A DNA stretch of 53,569 nt from MGBC113645 sp036308445. Its GTDB lineage: Bacteria > Bacillota_I > Bacilli_A > Erysipelotrichales > Coprobacillaceae. The stretch spans positions 1-53,569 of the forward strand of contig JAXJVS010000050.1 in the NCBI GenBank assembly GCA_036308445.1, in the 5' to 3' direction. The translations under genes and the position numbers were made by a program. Positions 1-8,632 of this stretch are shown piece by piece. The notes under the pieces are model-generated. The model saw only the letters and a program-made list of their open reading frames with translations. It was not told the origin of the DNA and did not search any database. The first letter of the stretch is position 1. Each line of letters begins with the position of its first letter.

Positions 1-123
1 CTCTAAAGACAATCCTACCTGAACATCATTAACTAAATAATCTCTTAATCTCTGCATGTTTTTTTCTTTATTTGAACATCCAAATAACAATATTAAACAT
101 AAACATATAATAATCTTTTTCAT
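1..123 (-). CDS. lipoprotein, N-terminal fragment (runs off left edge)
   Basis: The 41 visible codons begin MKKIIICLCLILLFGCSNKE: a Lys-rich n-region, a hydrophobic core and a lipobox (LFGC) with the lipidated Cys at residue 16. It is therefore a membrane-anchored lipoprotein. The frame has no stop up to base 1, so the C-terminal part lies outside the window. An AGGG/AAAG ribosome binding site overlaps the stop codon of the upstream exported-protein gene, which ends 10 bases before this ATG. That spacing makes it the last visible gene of the group of two exported proteins, possibly including the two-component genes further upstream. The function cannot be read from 41 residues. Confidence 0.75.
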   Translation of the reverse strand, partial: MKKIIICLCLILLFGCSNKEKNMQRLRDYLVNDVQVGLSLE

Positions 124-133
124 AGTATTATCT

Positions 134-769
134 TTACCCTGCAGTAAAACTGTGTTTAAATACTGGCGAAGTATAAACAAGTTTTACTCCTCCCTCTTGA
201 AAAGCTGCTACTGATTGAGTTCTATAAGAACAAGATAATGTTACAGTTCTTCCAGTACTAGATAACACAGCATTTGTTGAAGCATCTACAAAATTAGTAG
301 TAAAAGCATATCCTGCATTATCATATGTTAAAGATAAATATGGACCACTATACGAATGTATTATTCCTGTGTTTTCATTTACTCTCAAAGTACTTTCTAA
401 TCTAGTCTCAACAGTGATAGTTTTACCATTTTGAGTAAACTGATCTAAAAAATCTTTATATACAGGCTTTGATGTAGTCGCATATAATTCTATCTTTGAA
501 GAATTTCTAGAATACGACAATCTATTATCCACAAAGTAATTAGATATAGTTTCATAGTCTCCATTTTCATAATTTATTTTATTATTATTACAAAAATCAT
601 TTCGAACACTTTGCCCATCAATATTAATTACATCATATTCATAATTATTATTAAAAATTTGAACAGTCCACTCTTCAAATTTATTTTTTTGCTCTACTGC
701 TAAAATGGGACTACAATTCAAGATACAAAAAGCAACGGACAAAAAAACTACAATCATTCTTTTTATCAT
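134..769 (-). CDS. exported protein, paralogue of the next gene
   Basis: A protein of 211 aa with a signal peptide (MIKRM, then a hydrophobic stretch) ending in CSPILAVEQ. The likely signal peptidase I cut follows PILA. The Cys is not in a good lipobox because Asn precedes it. The rest is Thr/Ser/Tyr-rich and predicted extracellular, with no domain I recognise. It is a clear paralogue of the protein at 787-1434. Shared pieces are the YDVI..DG.S segment near residue 45, Y...Y..I..YF..N.L.YS, the block NENTGIIHSYSGP against DENTGVIRSYEGP, and C-termini SFTAG and SFVAG. The start has a strong GGGAGGA site. It lies between its paralogue and a lipoprotein, downstream of a quorum-sensing-type two-component pair, which suggests co-regulation. 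Function unknown. Confidence 0.75.
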   Translation of the reverse strand: MIKRMIVVFLSVAFCILNCSPILAVEQKNKFEEWTVQIFNNNYEYDVINIDGQSVRNDFCNNNKINYENGDYETISNYFVDNRLSYSRNSSKIELYATTSKPVYKDFLDQFTQNGKTITVETRLESTLRVNENTGIIHSYSGPYLSLTYDNAGYAFTTNFVDASTNAVLSSTGRTVTLSCSYRTQSVAAFQEGGVKLVYTSPVFKHSFTAG

Positions 770-786
770 TTATTATTCCTCCCTTA

Positions 787-1434
787 TTATCCTGCAACAA
801 AAGAATCATTAAATCTACCAAATACTTGATCAGCTAATCCAGGAATATTAGCCGGGTATAAGACAATATCGTATGACCCTTTAGCAGTTATAGTTCTATG
901 ACTATCTGAATATGTTGCACTAGTCGTTATATTTTTCATTTGCCCAGATATTATATTGCTTGTTAAACTTATTAGCGTCAGACTAGGTCCTTCATATGAG
1001 CGTATAACTCCAGTATTTTCATCTACTCTTATGGTAATGCTTAATTTAATTGTTGCTGTAAATTCACAATCCTCATTTTCTCCATTATGATAGAACAATT
1101 TATATTGTGTTTTGGTTGTTGCTAATGCTCGAGTTTGTATTTCTTCGCCAATAAATGAATACCTAAGTTCGTTTGTTCGAAAATAATCCAATATTTTTTG
1201 ATAGTTCTTATTTTTATAATATTCGTGATTAGCTGACATAAATTCAGATTTACAAGATGATCCATCTTTTAATATTACATCATATGTATCTAAATTCATT
1301 ACATTGTCTGTCCATTGAATAAATTCATTGATCGCATCATTTTGCTCTGCTGCTAAAATAGGACTACAGCTAAGTACCAATAACGATAAACTCATTCCAA
1401 TCCCTATCAAACATTTCTTAAATCTTATTAACAT
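787..1434 (-). CDS. exported protein, paralogue of the preceding entry
   Basis: A protein of 215 aa starting MLIRFKKCLIGIGMSLSL, then a hydrophobic core and CSPILAAEQ. The same SPILA cleavage region occurs in the paralogue. VLSC could serve as a weak lipobox, so lipidation is possible here. I chose the ATG at 1434 rather than the upstream GTG at 1449 because the GGAGGTG site overlaps that GTG and is correctly spaced only for the ATG. The body shares the YDVI..DG, DENTGVIRSYEGP and C-terminal SFVAG features with the 211-aa protein. There is no recognisable domain. It begins the exported-protein set, 170 bases after the end of the sensor kinase gene. Function unknown; a secreted factor controlled by the adjacent LytTR regulator is a guess from context. 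Confidence 0.72.
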   Translation of the reverse strand: MLIRFKKCLIGIGMSLSLLVLSCSPILAAEQNDAINEFIQWTDNVMNLDTYDVILKDGSSCKSEFMSANHEYYKNKNYQKILDYFRTNELRYSFIGEEIQTRALATTKTQYKLFYHNGENEDCEFTATIKLSITIRVDENTGVIRSYEGPSLTLISLTSNIISGQMKNITTSATYSDSHRTITAKGSYDIVLYPANIPGLADQVFGRFNDSFVAG

Positions 1435-1449
1435 TACTAACACCTCCAC

Positions 1450-1604
1450 TCTTAATTAAAATCAATATTATTATAAATAAAATCGAAATAAATTTTTCTT
1501 GGAATTACTCTTTTTCATTCCTTTTACAACATAGTTATTTCTATATACATATTATCATAATCATAATCTTACATTTTAAAATTTCAATTAAACGTATTAA
1601 TTTA
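1450..1604. other. intergenic region before the exported-protein genes
   Basis: These 155 bases separate the kinase gene from the exported-protein pair. On the minus strand they hold a TATAAT (1468-1473) without a good -35 at the usual distance. They also hold a short inverted repeat, GGAAT and ATTCC separated by 11 bases (1500-1520). A weak -35 would fit a promoter that needs an activator such as the neighbouring LytTR regulator, but I see no clear pair of LytTR half-sites. Confidence 0.3.
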
Positions 1605-2840
1605 TTATTCGAATGTCATTCCTATTGTTATAGATATCTCTTCCTCTTCCTGTGAAATCTGTATATTACCATGATATTTTTCTACTATACTTCTTATTAT
1701 TTTAAGACCTAATCCATGATTCTTACTGCTTCTTGCATTAAAGTCGATATCTTTTTTACAATCATTTCTAACCACAATAAATAAATATGGAGACTCTACA
1801 TTTATCTTAATATATACATGTCCTTTAGAATCTTTAGCAGCACAACAAGCATTATCTAATAAGTTAAAAACTAAAATACTTAAATCTACATAATCCATTT
1901 TCAAGCCTTCTATATTTATTTCGTATTCTAATTCAACATCAGAATATTCTTCTAATTTAGAATTCATTATTGCATCAAGATAAACATTACCTGAAAGTTG
2001 TCTTTTCATTACATTAAGTTGTTCTAACTGTGGTAATATACGGCAAATATATCGATTTATATCCTCTTTATTTTCTAATTCCTTTATAATGGTGAAATGA
2101 TTTTTAATATCATGCTTTATATTTCTGATTTCTTTTTCATCTTCTTCATATAATATTAAAAAATGTTCTATATTTTTGTGAACTGCTAATATCAAAGCAT
2201 CTAATTCTTTTTTCTCAGTAAATACAATAAATTTATTAAAATAAACAAAAAATAAAAACCAAACTGTAATATATATTATAAACACAAAATATAGATATCC
2301 ATTTATAATTCCTTCGTTATTCATCCATAAAAAAACGATATTAGCAAATGAAATCATAATATTAATTAATCCCAATAACAAACTGTATTCTTCAATAATA
2401 TGAACTAATGGAAGCACATTAATTCGTTTAAAATGCCAAAGAATCATACCGGCTATTATAGGAGTTAAAAACAAAGAAATTTTTATTAAATCTTCAAAGA
2501 TATAGAAATAATTATTTGTTTCAAACATAACAAAAATATTTATATACTGTAAAAGATAGATAATAAAAACTGAAACCATACTGTAAACAAGAAAAAAAAA
2601 CGTTGAACAAAAAAATGAAAGATCTTTTTTCACTATAAAGGAGATAATGAAAAAACCTCCTATAATATAAATAATACTTTCTATAAAAATATTTTCAAAA
2701 TCATAAGCAAAAACAAAACTTAAAATTATAGTACATATAGTCAATTCAAATATTTTCAGTTTCCTATTCAAATAATTACAAACAAACAAAATCAAACAAA
2801 CAAGATATATACAACTATTTGCATAATTAATAAACTCCAC
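1605..2840 (-). CDS. AgrC/ComD-like sensor histidine kinase
   Basis: A protein of 411 aa. The first 205 residues are highly hydrophobic, about six or seven membrane helices. A cytoplasmic part follows, with the H-box RNIKHDIKNHF (phospho-His near 243). A GHKL ATPase domain comes next, with the N-box LLDNACCAA and the G-box HGLGLKIIRSIVEKYHG. This is the HPK10 architecture of peptide-sensing kinases such as AgrC and ComD. The start is GTG, chosen because GGAGGTG lies at the right distance. It is 14 bases downstream of the response regulator gene and clearly co-transcribed. No agrB or agrD-like gene is visible, so the signal is unknown. The exported proteins downstream are the obvious candidate regulon. 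Confidence 0.88.
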   Translation of the reverse strand: MEFINYANSCIYLVCLILFVCNYLNRKLKIFELTICTIILSFVFAYDFENIFIESIIYIIGGFFIISFIVKKDLSFFCSTFFFLVYSMVSVFIIYLLQYINIFVMFETNNYFYIFEDLIKISLFLTPIIAGMILWHFKRINVLPLVHIIEEYSLLLGLINIMISFANIVFLWMNNEGIINGYLYFVFIIYITVWFLFFVYFNKFIVFTEKKELDALILAVHKNIEHFLILYEEDEKEIRNIKHDIKNHFTIIKELENKEDINRYICRILPQLEQLNVMKRQLSGNVYLDAIMNSKLEEYSDVELEYEINIEGLKMDYVDLSILVFNLLDNACCAAKDSKGHVYIKINVESPYLFIVVRNDCKKDIDFNARSSKNHGLGLKIIRSIVEKYHGNIQISQEEEEISITIGMTFE

Positions 2841-2854
2841 ATATTCACCTCCAA

Positions 2855-3517
2855 TTAATCAATATTTTTTGAATATTTCTTCAATTGTTGTTTTCTCCTC
2901 ACACTAATTTCAAATAATTGTTTAATGCCTTTAACATAAACTTTATTATCAATAATATGAATAACCTTTGATACATTAACAAGTGTACTTCTATCTATAT
3001 AAACAAAGTTATTTCCTAGTTTCAAAGCCATCTCCTTCAATGTATATCCGTGTATAATATATGTTTGATTATGGTAAACCAAGCCTATTGTTTTATACCT
3101 AATATACTGAGCATACACAATATCATTAATGATAAAATCAAATTTCTGACCATTTATTTTTAAAGTTATGCACTCTTGATTTTGTATATCAGCAATTACA
3201 GCATTAATTGTTTTTCTCATCATATCTTTACTATCACTTTTTTCTATAAAAGCATAAACATTTTCTCCAAAAGCTTCTTTCATTCTTTGAGAATGCCCAG
3301 TGAGAAATATAATTCTTTGATCTCTATGTTCTTTAGAATATCGTATACCATCATAATCTGGCATCTCAATATCCAATAATAATAATTCAAACTTTCTATT
3401 TGATTTTTCCATATCACTTAAACTAGTATATGTATAAACATGATGATTACTTAAATCTAATTTACGAACAATTATATCCAAGAAGATTTTTTCATCATCA
3501 ATGATTGCAATATTCAT
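2855..3517 (-). CDS. LytTR-family response regulator (AgrA/ComE-like)
   Basis: A protein of 220 aa. The receiver domain (1-110) has the acidic pair D7/D8, the phospho-acceptor D49 in LLLLDIEMPDYDG, T73 and K93, so phosphorylation should work. A LytTR DNA-binding domain (about 117-215) follows, ending in a basic tail. It is the first gene of a two-gene operon with the AgrC-like kinase. GGATGTGAG precedes the ATG. A TATAAT (3552-3557) and a 9-bp inverted repeat lie upstream. It is predicted to bind paired LytTR sites and to activate a small regulon, possibly including the downstream exported proteins. The target is inferred, not seen. Confidence 0.9.
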   Translation of the reverse strand: MNIAIIDDEKIFLDIIVRKLDLSNHHVYTYTSLSDMEKSNRKFELLLLDIEMPDYDGIRYSKEHRDQRIIFLTGHSQRMKEAFGENVYAFIEKSDSKDMMRKTINAVIADIQNQECITLKINGQKFDFIINDIVYAQYIRYKTIGLVYHNQTYIIHGYTLKEMALKLGNNFVYIDRSTLVNVSKVIHIIDNKVYVKGIKQLFEISVRRKQQLKKYSKNID

Positions 3518-3565
3518 AAAGTCTCACATCCTATATAATATTCCTATAAAGATTATATAAAAAAA

Positions 3566-3587
3566 GAATAAATAATTCTATTTATTC
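3566..3587. promoter_or_regulatory. inverted repeat upstream of the LytTR/kinase operon
   Basis: A perfect 9-bp inverted repeat, GAATAAATA and TATTTATTC, has a 4-base centre (3575-3578). It covers the -35 region of the minus-strand TATAAT at 3552-3557, about 50 bases before the regulator's ATG. It could be an operator for the operon. AT-rich sequence makes such repeats fairly easy to find by chance, so confidence is modest. Confidence 0.35.
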
Positions 3588-3613
3588 TCTATTTTGACAC
3601 TTAAACACACATA

Positions 3614-3641
3614 AAAAACATGGGATTTCTCCCATGTTTTT
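3614..3641 (-). terminator. terminator after glgP
   Basis: A 12-bp perfect stem, AAAAACATGGGA and TCCCATGTTTTT, closes on a 4-base loop and ends in a T-run on the minus strand just past the glgP stop. It can also form on the other strand. Confidence 0.88.
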
Positions 3642-3657
3642 ATATAGTTTATGTTTT

Positions 3658-6054
3658 TTATCTTTTTACTCTATCTAAATGCCAGATATCTTGTACATAA
3701 TCTTCAATAGTTCTATCTGAAGAGAAGAATCCTGATTTAGCAATATTTACTAAACACATCTTAGACCATTGTTGTCTATTTTGATATAATCCATTAATTT
3801 TTTCTTGTGCTTTTAAATAGTGTTCAAAGTCAGCAAATAAGAAGTATTCATCATTCTTATTCATTAATTCATCAAAGATCATTCTAAATTCTTCTCTTGA
3901 AGAATGGAATGTTCCATCAACTAATGAATCAACAACTCTCTTAATCTTAGGATTATTATTGTAGTAATCCCAAGCACGGTAGCTACCATTCCATCTTAAT
4001 TGATTAATTTCATTATCTTTTAAACCAAAGATAACAACATTATCATCACCAACACGTTCTGCAATTTCAACATTAGCACCATCTAAAGTACCTAAAGTAA
4101 CTGCACCATTCATCATAAACTTCATGTTTCCAGTACCACTTGCTTCTTTACCAGCAGTAGAAATTTGTTCAGAAACATCAGCAGCAGGCATAATCTTTTC
4201 AGCAATAGTTACTCCATAGTTTTCAATAAATACAACTTTTAAATATTTATTTGTATCTGGATCATTGTTTACAACATCAGCAACACTATTAATTAATTTA
4301 ATAACTTTCTTAGCGAAATAGTATGCTGGAGCTGCTTTAGCACCAAAAATAAATGTTCTTGGATAAATTCTAAAGTTAGGATTAGCTTTCATTTCCTGAT
4401 ATAAGTAAATAATGTGTAAAACGTTTAATAATTGACGTTTATATGCATGTAATCTCTTAACTTGAATATCAAAGATACTATTAACATCTACATCAATACC
4501 ATTGTGTTCTTTAATATAATCAGCTAATACTTGTTTTCTTTGTTGTTTTACATTGAAGAATTTACCTTGTACAATTGAATCATCTACATAATCCATTAAT
4601 TTTTCTAATTCTTCAGGTTTTTTAACCCATCCATCACCAATTGCTTCTTTCAATAAATTAGTTAATTCAGGATTTGAATAAGCTAACCATCTTCTATGAG
4701 TAATACCATTTGTTTTGTTATTGAATTTTGTTGGATATAATTGGTTGAAATCTTTCATTTCTTGTTGCATTAAGATATCAGTATGAAGTCTTGCAACACC
4801 ATTTACACTAAAGCTTCCTGCGATAGCTAAATGAGCCATATGCACTTGACCATCTTTGATAATCATAACTCTATTTAATAGTTCATCATCACTATCAGTT
4901 GCTTGTTTTACAAAACCAATAAATCTTCTATTGATTTCTTCAATAATCTGATAAATTCTTGGTAATAATGTCTGCATTGTTGATACAGGCCATTTTTCTA
5001 ATGCTTCAGCTAAGATTGTATGGTTTGTATAAGCCATAGTCTTAGTTGTAATTTCCCATGCCTCATCCCATTCCATATCATATTCATCAATTAATAATCT
5101 CATTAATTCAGGAATTGCTAATACAGGGTGAGTATCATTTAATTGAATAACATTCTTTTCATGTAAATTCTTTAATGATGGATAAATTTTTAAATGTGAT
5201 CTAATAATTGATTGTAATCCTGCTGAAACAAAGAAATATTGTTGTTTTAAACGTAAAGTACGTCCTGCAAGAGTAGAATCATCAGGATATAAGTTTAAAC
5301 AAATATCACTTACTTCTTCGTTATATTGTCTAAAATCTTTGTTTGTTGGAATATGATCACTTGGTTCAGCATGCCATAAACGTAATGTATTTGTTACTGT
5401 AGTATCATTACCAATAATAGGTACATCATAAGGAACCCCTCTTACGCATTCTGCATCAACATGATTCCATTTTTTAGTTGTATCATTCCATACAACTTTT
5501 CCCCAGAACTTAACATCAACAGCATGTTTAGGTTTTCTAACTTCCCACATATTTCCTAATTTTAACCATTGATCTGGTACTTCTATCTGATATCCATTTT
5601 CAATTTTTTGTTTAAATAAACCATATTCATAACGAATAGTATTACCAAAAGCAGGATAAGATAAAGAAGCTAATGAATCCATGAAACAAGCAGCTAAACG
5701 ACCTAAACCACCGTTACCTAAACCTGCATCAGATTCTAATTCTTCTAATTCATGAATATTAATTCCATAATCTTTTAATCCTTCTTTTGCGATATCATAG
5801 ATACCAAGATTCATCATATTGTTAACTAACAAACGCCCCATTAAGAATTCCATAGAGAAATAATGAATTTGTTTTTGTTCATTAGCTTTAACTGCTAACT
5901 TAGTCATAGCCCAGTTTACTGAAGCATAATCTCTAACCATTGATTCAAGAACCATGAATTTTTCAGTAACATGAGATTCTTCTACTGTACGTCCGTACGA
6001 TTCAATAATTCTCTTAGAGAATTCGTACTTAAATTCTTCTTTTGTTTTAAACAT
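3658..6054 (-). CDS. glgP: glycogen/maltodextrin phosphorylase
   Basis: A protein of 798 aa, the usual length for this family. It releases glucose 1-phosphate from alpha-1,4-glucan ends using pyridoxal phosphate. The PLP lysine is K645 in GTGNMKFMMNG, preceded by the conserved EKIMPAADVSEQISTAGKEA segment. The N-terminal IHYFSMEFLMGRLL and LGNGGLGRLAACFMDSLA stretches are typical. It follows glgB by 20 bases in the same operon, so branching and mobilisation are co-expressed. No glgC or glgA is in the window, so synthesis from ADP-glucose must be encoded elsewhere or be absent. The promoter before glgB, with its cre sequence, should control it. Confidence 0.96.
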   Translation of the reverse strand: MFKTKEEFKYEFSKRIIESYGRTVEESHVTEKFMVLESMVRDYASVNWAMTKLAVKANEQKQIHYFSMEFLMGRLLVNNMMNLGIYDIAKEGLKDYGINIHELEELESDAGLGNGGLGRLAACFMDSLASLSYPAFGNTIRYEYGLFKQKIENGYQIEVPDQWLKLGNMWEVRKPKHAVDVKFWGKVVWNDTTKKWNHVDAECVRGVPYDVPIIGNDTTVTNTLRLWHAEPSDHIPTNKDFRQYNEEVSDICLNLYPDDSTLAGRTLRLKQQYFFVSAGLQSIIRSHLKIYPSLKNLHEKNVIQLNDTHPVLAIPELMRLLIDEYDMEWDEAWEITTKTMAYTNHTILAEALEKWPVSTMQTLLPRIYQIIEEINRRFIGFVKQATDSDDELLNRVMIIKDGQVHMAHLAIAGSFSVNGVARLHTDILMQQEMKDFNQLYPTKFNNKTNGITHRRWLAYSNPELTNLLKEAIGDGWVKKPEELEKLMDYVDDSIVQGKFFNVKQQRKQVLADYIKEHNGIDVDVNSIFDIQVKRLHAYKRQLLNVLHIIYLYQEMKANPNFRIYPRTFIFGAKAAPAYYFAKKVIKLINSVADVVNNDPDTNKYLKVVFIENYGVTIAEKIMPAADVSEQISTAGKEASGTGNMKFMMNGAVTLGTLDGANVEIAERVGDDNVVIFGLKDNEINQLRWNGSYRAWDYYNNNPKIKRVVDSLVDGTFHSSREEFRMIFDELMNKNDEYFLFADFEHYLKAQEKINGLYQNRQQWSKMCLVNIAKSGFFSSDRTIEDYVQDIWHLDRVKR

Positions 6055-6074
6055 TAATTTTTTCCCCCGTTATC

Positions 6075-7952
6075 TTACTTTTTCTTTTTTTCTCTTTTCA
6101 ACTCCAATATCATACCCGAAAATGGAGCAATGTCAACAGAAATCGAATTTTCTTTGCTTAAAACCGCTATTTTTTCTGATTTTATAGCCTTTTTATTTAC
6201 AAAATTGCCACCTGTATAAATATCATTATCTGTATTAATTATCTCTTTATAAGTACCTTCTACTGGAACTGGAATGCGATATCCATTATGAGTATTACCA
6301 ATAAAATTAAGTACTGTAATTAATACTTCTCCATCAGGAGCATATCTAGCATAAGCAAAGACACTTTGCTTTTTATCATCAACAACTAACCATTCAAATC
6401 CTTCTGGATAATAATCATATTGATATAATGCTGGATGAGTATTAATCAAATGATTTAAATCTCCAAAATATTTATGGAATGAGTCATGTTGAGGGAATTT
6501 TAAAATTTCCCATCCTAATGCTTTCTTTTCATCCCATTCTTTATATTCTGCTAACTCATTACCCATAAAGTTTAACTTCTTACCAGGATGAGTCATCATA
6601 TAAAGATATAAAGCTTTAGCTTGCGCAAATTTTTGGTCATTATTTCCCCACATTTTATCTAAAATTGTACCTTTACTATGTACAACTTCATCATGAGAGA
6701 AAGGTAAAATATAGTTTTCTCCATAGAAATACATCATAGAGAAAGTAAGTTTATTATGAGCATCATCATATTGACGATAAACAGGATCCTTTTTAAAATA
6801 AGATAAAGTATCATTCATCCAACCTAAGTCCCACTTATAATCAAATCCTAATCCTCCAACTTCAGGAGCTCTTGTAACTCTTGGATAACTAGTTGAATCT
6901 TCTGCAATCAACATAACCCCTGGGAATCTTCTATTCATATGAGAGTTCATACGTTTCATAAATTCTATTGCACCATCATTAACTCCTCTACTTTTATCAC
7001 CTTTCCAATAGATTAAGTTACTGATTGCATCAAATCGAATACCATCAATATGGAAATAATCAGCCCAGAAATGAACTGCAGACATTAAGAAACTTCTAAC
7101 TTCTTCTCTACCAAAATCAAAATAACAGCTATCCCATTCTGTATATCTTAAATTAATATCTGGATATTCATAAACACATCCACCGTCAAATTGATATAAA
7201 CCATGTGCATCTTTTACAAAGTGTGCCGGAACAAAATCCATAATAACACCTATATTATTTTTATGACATGCATTAATAAATTTCATTAATTGTTTTGGAT
7301 GTCCATATCTACTTGTTGCACTGAAATATCCAGTTGCCTGATATCCCCAAGAACCATCAAATGGAAATTCATTTAAAGGCATTAATTCAATATGACTAAA
7401 TCCTTTTTCTACAACATAAGGAATAATTAAATCTATCAATTCTTCATAAGAATAGAATTCACCATCTTCAGTATCAGTAAAATCTTTTTTCATTTTCCAA
7501 GAACCAATATTAGCTTCATAAATATTTAAAATCTTATCAAAATTCTTAGTTCTTTTGTTTAACCATCTCTTATCAGCCCATTTAAATCCATCTATCTTAT
7601 AAACTTTAGAAGCAGTAGATGGTCTTAATTCACTAAAGAACGCATAAGGATCAGCACGATCTAAAACTCTACCATCAACAGATTTAATACGATATTTATA
7701 AGTATCATACTGTTTAACACCAGGAATAAAAATAGTCCAGATACCTCCATAATGATAACGTTGCATTTCATATTCAGTACCATTCCAATTATTAAACGAA
7801 CCAACAACTTGTACCCCTTTTGCATGAGGAGCATAAACAGTAAAACGAACACCCTTTTGTCCATCTACCTCTTCGAAATGAGCTCCAAATACTTTATACA
7901 TTTCTAAACAATTACCTTGATGAAATAATTGAATCAAAAAATTGTCTAACAT
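6075..7952 (-). CDS. glgB: 1,4-alpha-glucan branching enzyme
   Basis: A protein of 625 aa that makes alpha-1,6 branches in glycogen. An N-terminal CBM48-like domain (VRFTVYAPHAKGVQVVGSFNNW, about 35-57) precedes a GH13 barrel. The barrel carries nucleophile D308 in GIRFDAISNL, acid/base E351 in MLIAEDST and the third carboxylate D421 in PFSHDEVVHSKG. A C-terminal beta domain follows. AAAGGAGA precedes the ATG. It is the first gene of the glgB-glgP operon. The promoter at 7991-8019 overlaps a perfect cre sequence, so carbon catabolite control through CcpA is likely. Confidence 0.96.
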   Translation of the reverse strand: MLDNFLIQLFHQGNCLEMYKVFGAHFEEVDGQKGVRFTVYAPHAKGVQVVGSFNNWNGTEYEMQRYHYGGIWTIFIPGVKQYDTYKYRIKSVDGRVLDRADPYAFFSELRPSTASKVYKIDGFKWADKRWLNKRTKNFDKILNIYEANIGSWKMKKDFTDTEDGEFYSYEELIDLIIPYVVEKGFSHIELMPLNEFPFDGSWGYQATGYFSATSRYGHPKQLMKFINACHKNNIGVIMDFVPAHFVKDAHGLYQFDGGCVYEYPDINLRYTEWDSCYFDFGREEVRSFLMSAVHFWADYFHIDGIRFDAISNLIYWKGDKSRGVNDGAIEFMKRMNSHMNRRFPGVMLIAEDSTSYPRVTRAPEVGGLGFDYKWDLGWMNDTLSYFKKDPVYRQYDDAHNKLTFSMMYFYGENYILPFSHDEVVHSKGTILDKMWGNNDQKFAQAKALYLYMMTHPGKKLNFMGNELAEYKEWDEKKALGWEILKFPQHDSFHKYFGDLNHLINTHPALYQYDYYPEGFEWLVVDDKKQSVFAYARYAPDGEVLITVLNFIGNTHNGYRIPVPVEGTYKEIINTDNDIYTGGNFVNKKAIKSEKIAVLSKENSISVDIAPFSGMILELKREKKKK

Positions 7953-7990
7953 ATATTTCTCCTTTCATAAATATATACATTCATGTTTAT

Positions 7991-8019
7991 ATTATACTAT
8001 AAATTGAAACCGTTTTCTA
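7991..8019 (-). promoter_or_regulatory. glgBP promoter
   Basis: On the minus strand, a -35-like TAGAAA (8014-8019), a 17-base spacer and a consensus -10 TATAAT (7991-7996) lie about 40 bases before the glgB ATG. The -35 is weak, and the cre at 8004-8018 covers it and much of the spacer. Confidence 0.6.
8004..8018. promoter_or_regulatory. cre (CcpA operator) in the glgBP promoter
   Basis: TTGAAACCGTTTTCT fits the Gram-positive consensus WTGNAANCGNWNNCW at every defined position. It covers the -35 and spacer of the glgBP promoter, a position at which CcpA usually represses. Glycogen genes would then be off on preferred sugars and on when these run out. Confidence 0.7.
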
Positions 8020-8255
8020 TCCCTTCTTAAATAAGAAAATTGTTATTAGATACATATCAAAAAATTTTTATATTTTACAAGTTAAAGATAGATAAAATAA
8101 ATTATCACCTTTTTATAATATTATCAGATAATTATATTATGATTAATTTAGCTGTTCCTGTTGATACTCTTCCACTATATAACTGTACTCAAAATATCAA
8201 ACTTAAAACCATAGAAACCTTTTCTTATATTTTTAATGATAATATAGATTTCTTA
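8019..8255. other. AT-rich region with no convincing gene
   Basis: Between the glgB promoter and the transposase relic. A plus-strand open frame from 8040 runs into the relic in the same frame and may be its decayed N-terminal part. It has no ribosome binding site and no recognisable domain before about 8256. I see nothing else here. Confidence 0.4.
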
Positions 8256-8495
8256 ACTCATCTCTACAATATTGGTAAAATGCACTCTATTACCTCCGAT
8301 AACATTCACAAAACCATTGTCCGTAGCTCCATTTATCTCGGTTGGGACTACTATGAATGTCCTCTCTAGTATGAGGAAACCATCACTCCTTACTCTTGTC
8401 ACTCTATATCCTACACAAAGTGTGGCATCAAGGAAACTAAGCAACGTGCTGCCTATGTTACTTCCATGGCTTTGGCTGCTCCTCACAAAGTCTAA
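8256..8495 (+). pseudogene. IS91-type transposase relic (zinc-binding N-terminus)
   Basis: One plus-strand frame reads DNIHKTIVRSSIYLGWDYYECPL, a stop (TAG at 8367-8369), then YEETITPYSCHSISYTKCG and IKETKQRAAYVTSMALAAPHK, ending at double stops 8493-8498. This follows the pattern of the IS91-type transposase zinc-binding domain: YxCPxC, then an SCxSxxxxxCG cluster, then a QRA...L..PH segment leading into the nuclease domain. The internal stop falls at the expected second Cys, and nothing of the catalytic HUH domain remains. Base composition is richer in G and C than the flanks. I read it as a dead, truncated insertion. The identification rests on motif spacing only. Confidence 0.5.
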
Positions 8496-8536
8496 TAATT
8501 TCTTTTTTGTCTTCATATGTTAATTTTGCCAAAATA

Positions 8537-8615
8537 AATCCCCTCCAGTCGGCGCTGATTGATAATCATTGTCTTTAGCCAATGATTATCAATTCTTTGT
8601 CCAACCAAAGGGGTT
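8537..8615. repeat. large imperfect hairpin / inverted-repeat element
   Basis: A perfect 13-bp inverted repeat, TTGATAATCATTG (8559-8571) and CAATGATTATCAA (8580-8592), has an 8-base loop. It is flanked by imperfect outer arms, AATCCCCTCCAGTCGG on the left and CCAACCAAAGGGGTT on the right. The whole folds as a stem of about 79 bases. There is no T-run on either side, so it is not an ordinary terminator. It lies just 3' of the transposase relic and may be that element's end structure or a small non-autonomous repeat. Confidence 0.5.
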
Positions 8616-8632
8616 CAGTTCATCTCAGGAGT

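Noticed and set aside
1588..1600. TACGTTTAA on the minus strand as a LytTR half-site
   Set aside because: Only one imperfect half-site is present. LytTR regulators need two at about one helical turn spacing, and no second copy is found.
8253..8516. Minus-strand open frame of 87 codons over the transposase relic
   Set aside because: No ribosome binding site or recognisable motif. The opposite strand has the Cys-rich transposase pattern, so this is its shadow.
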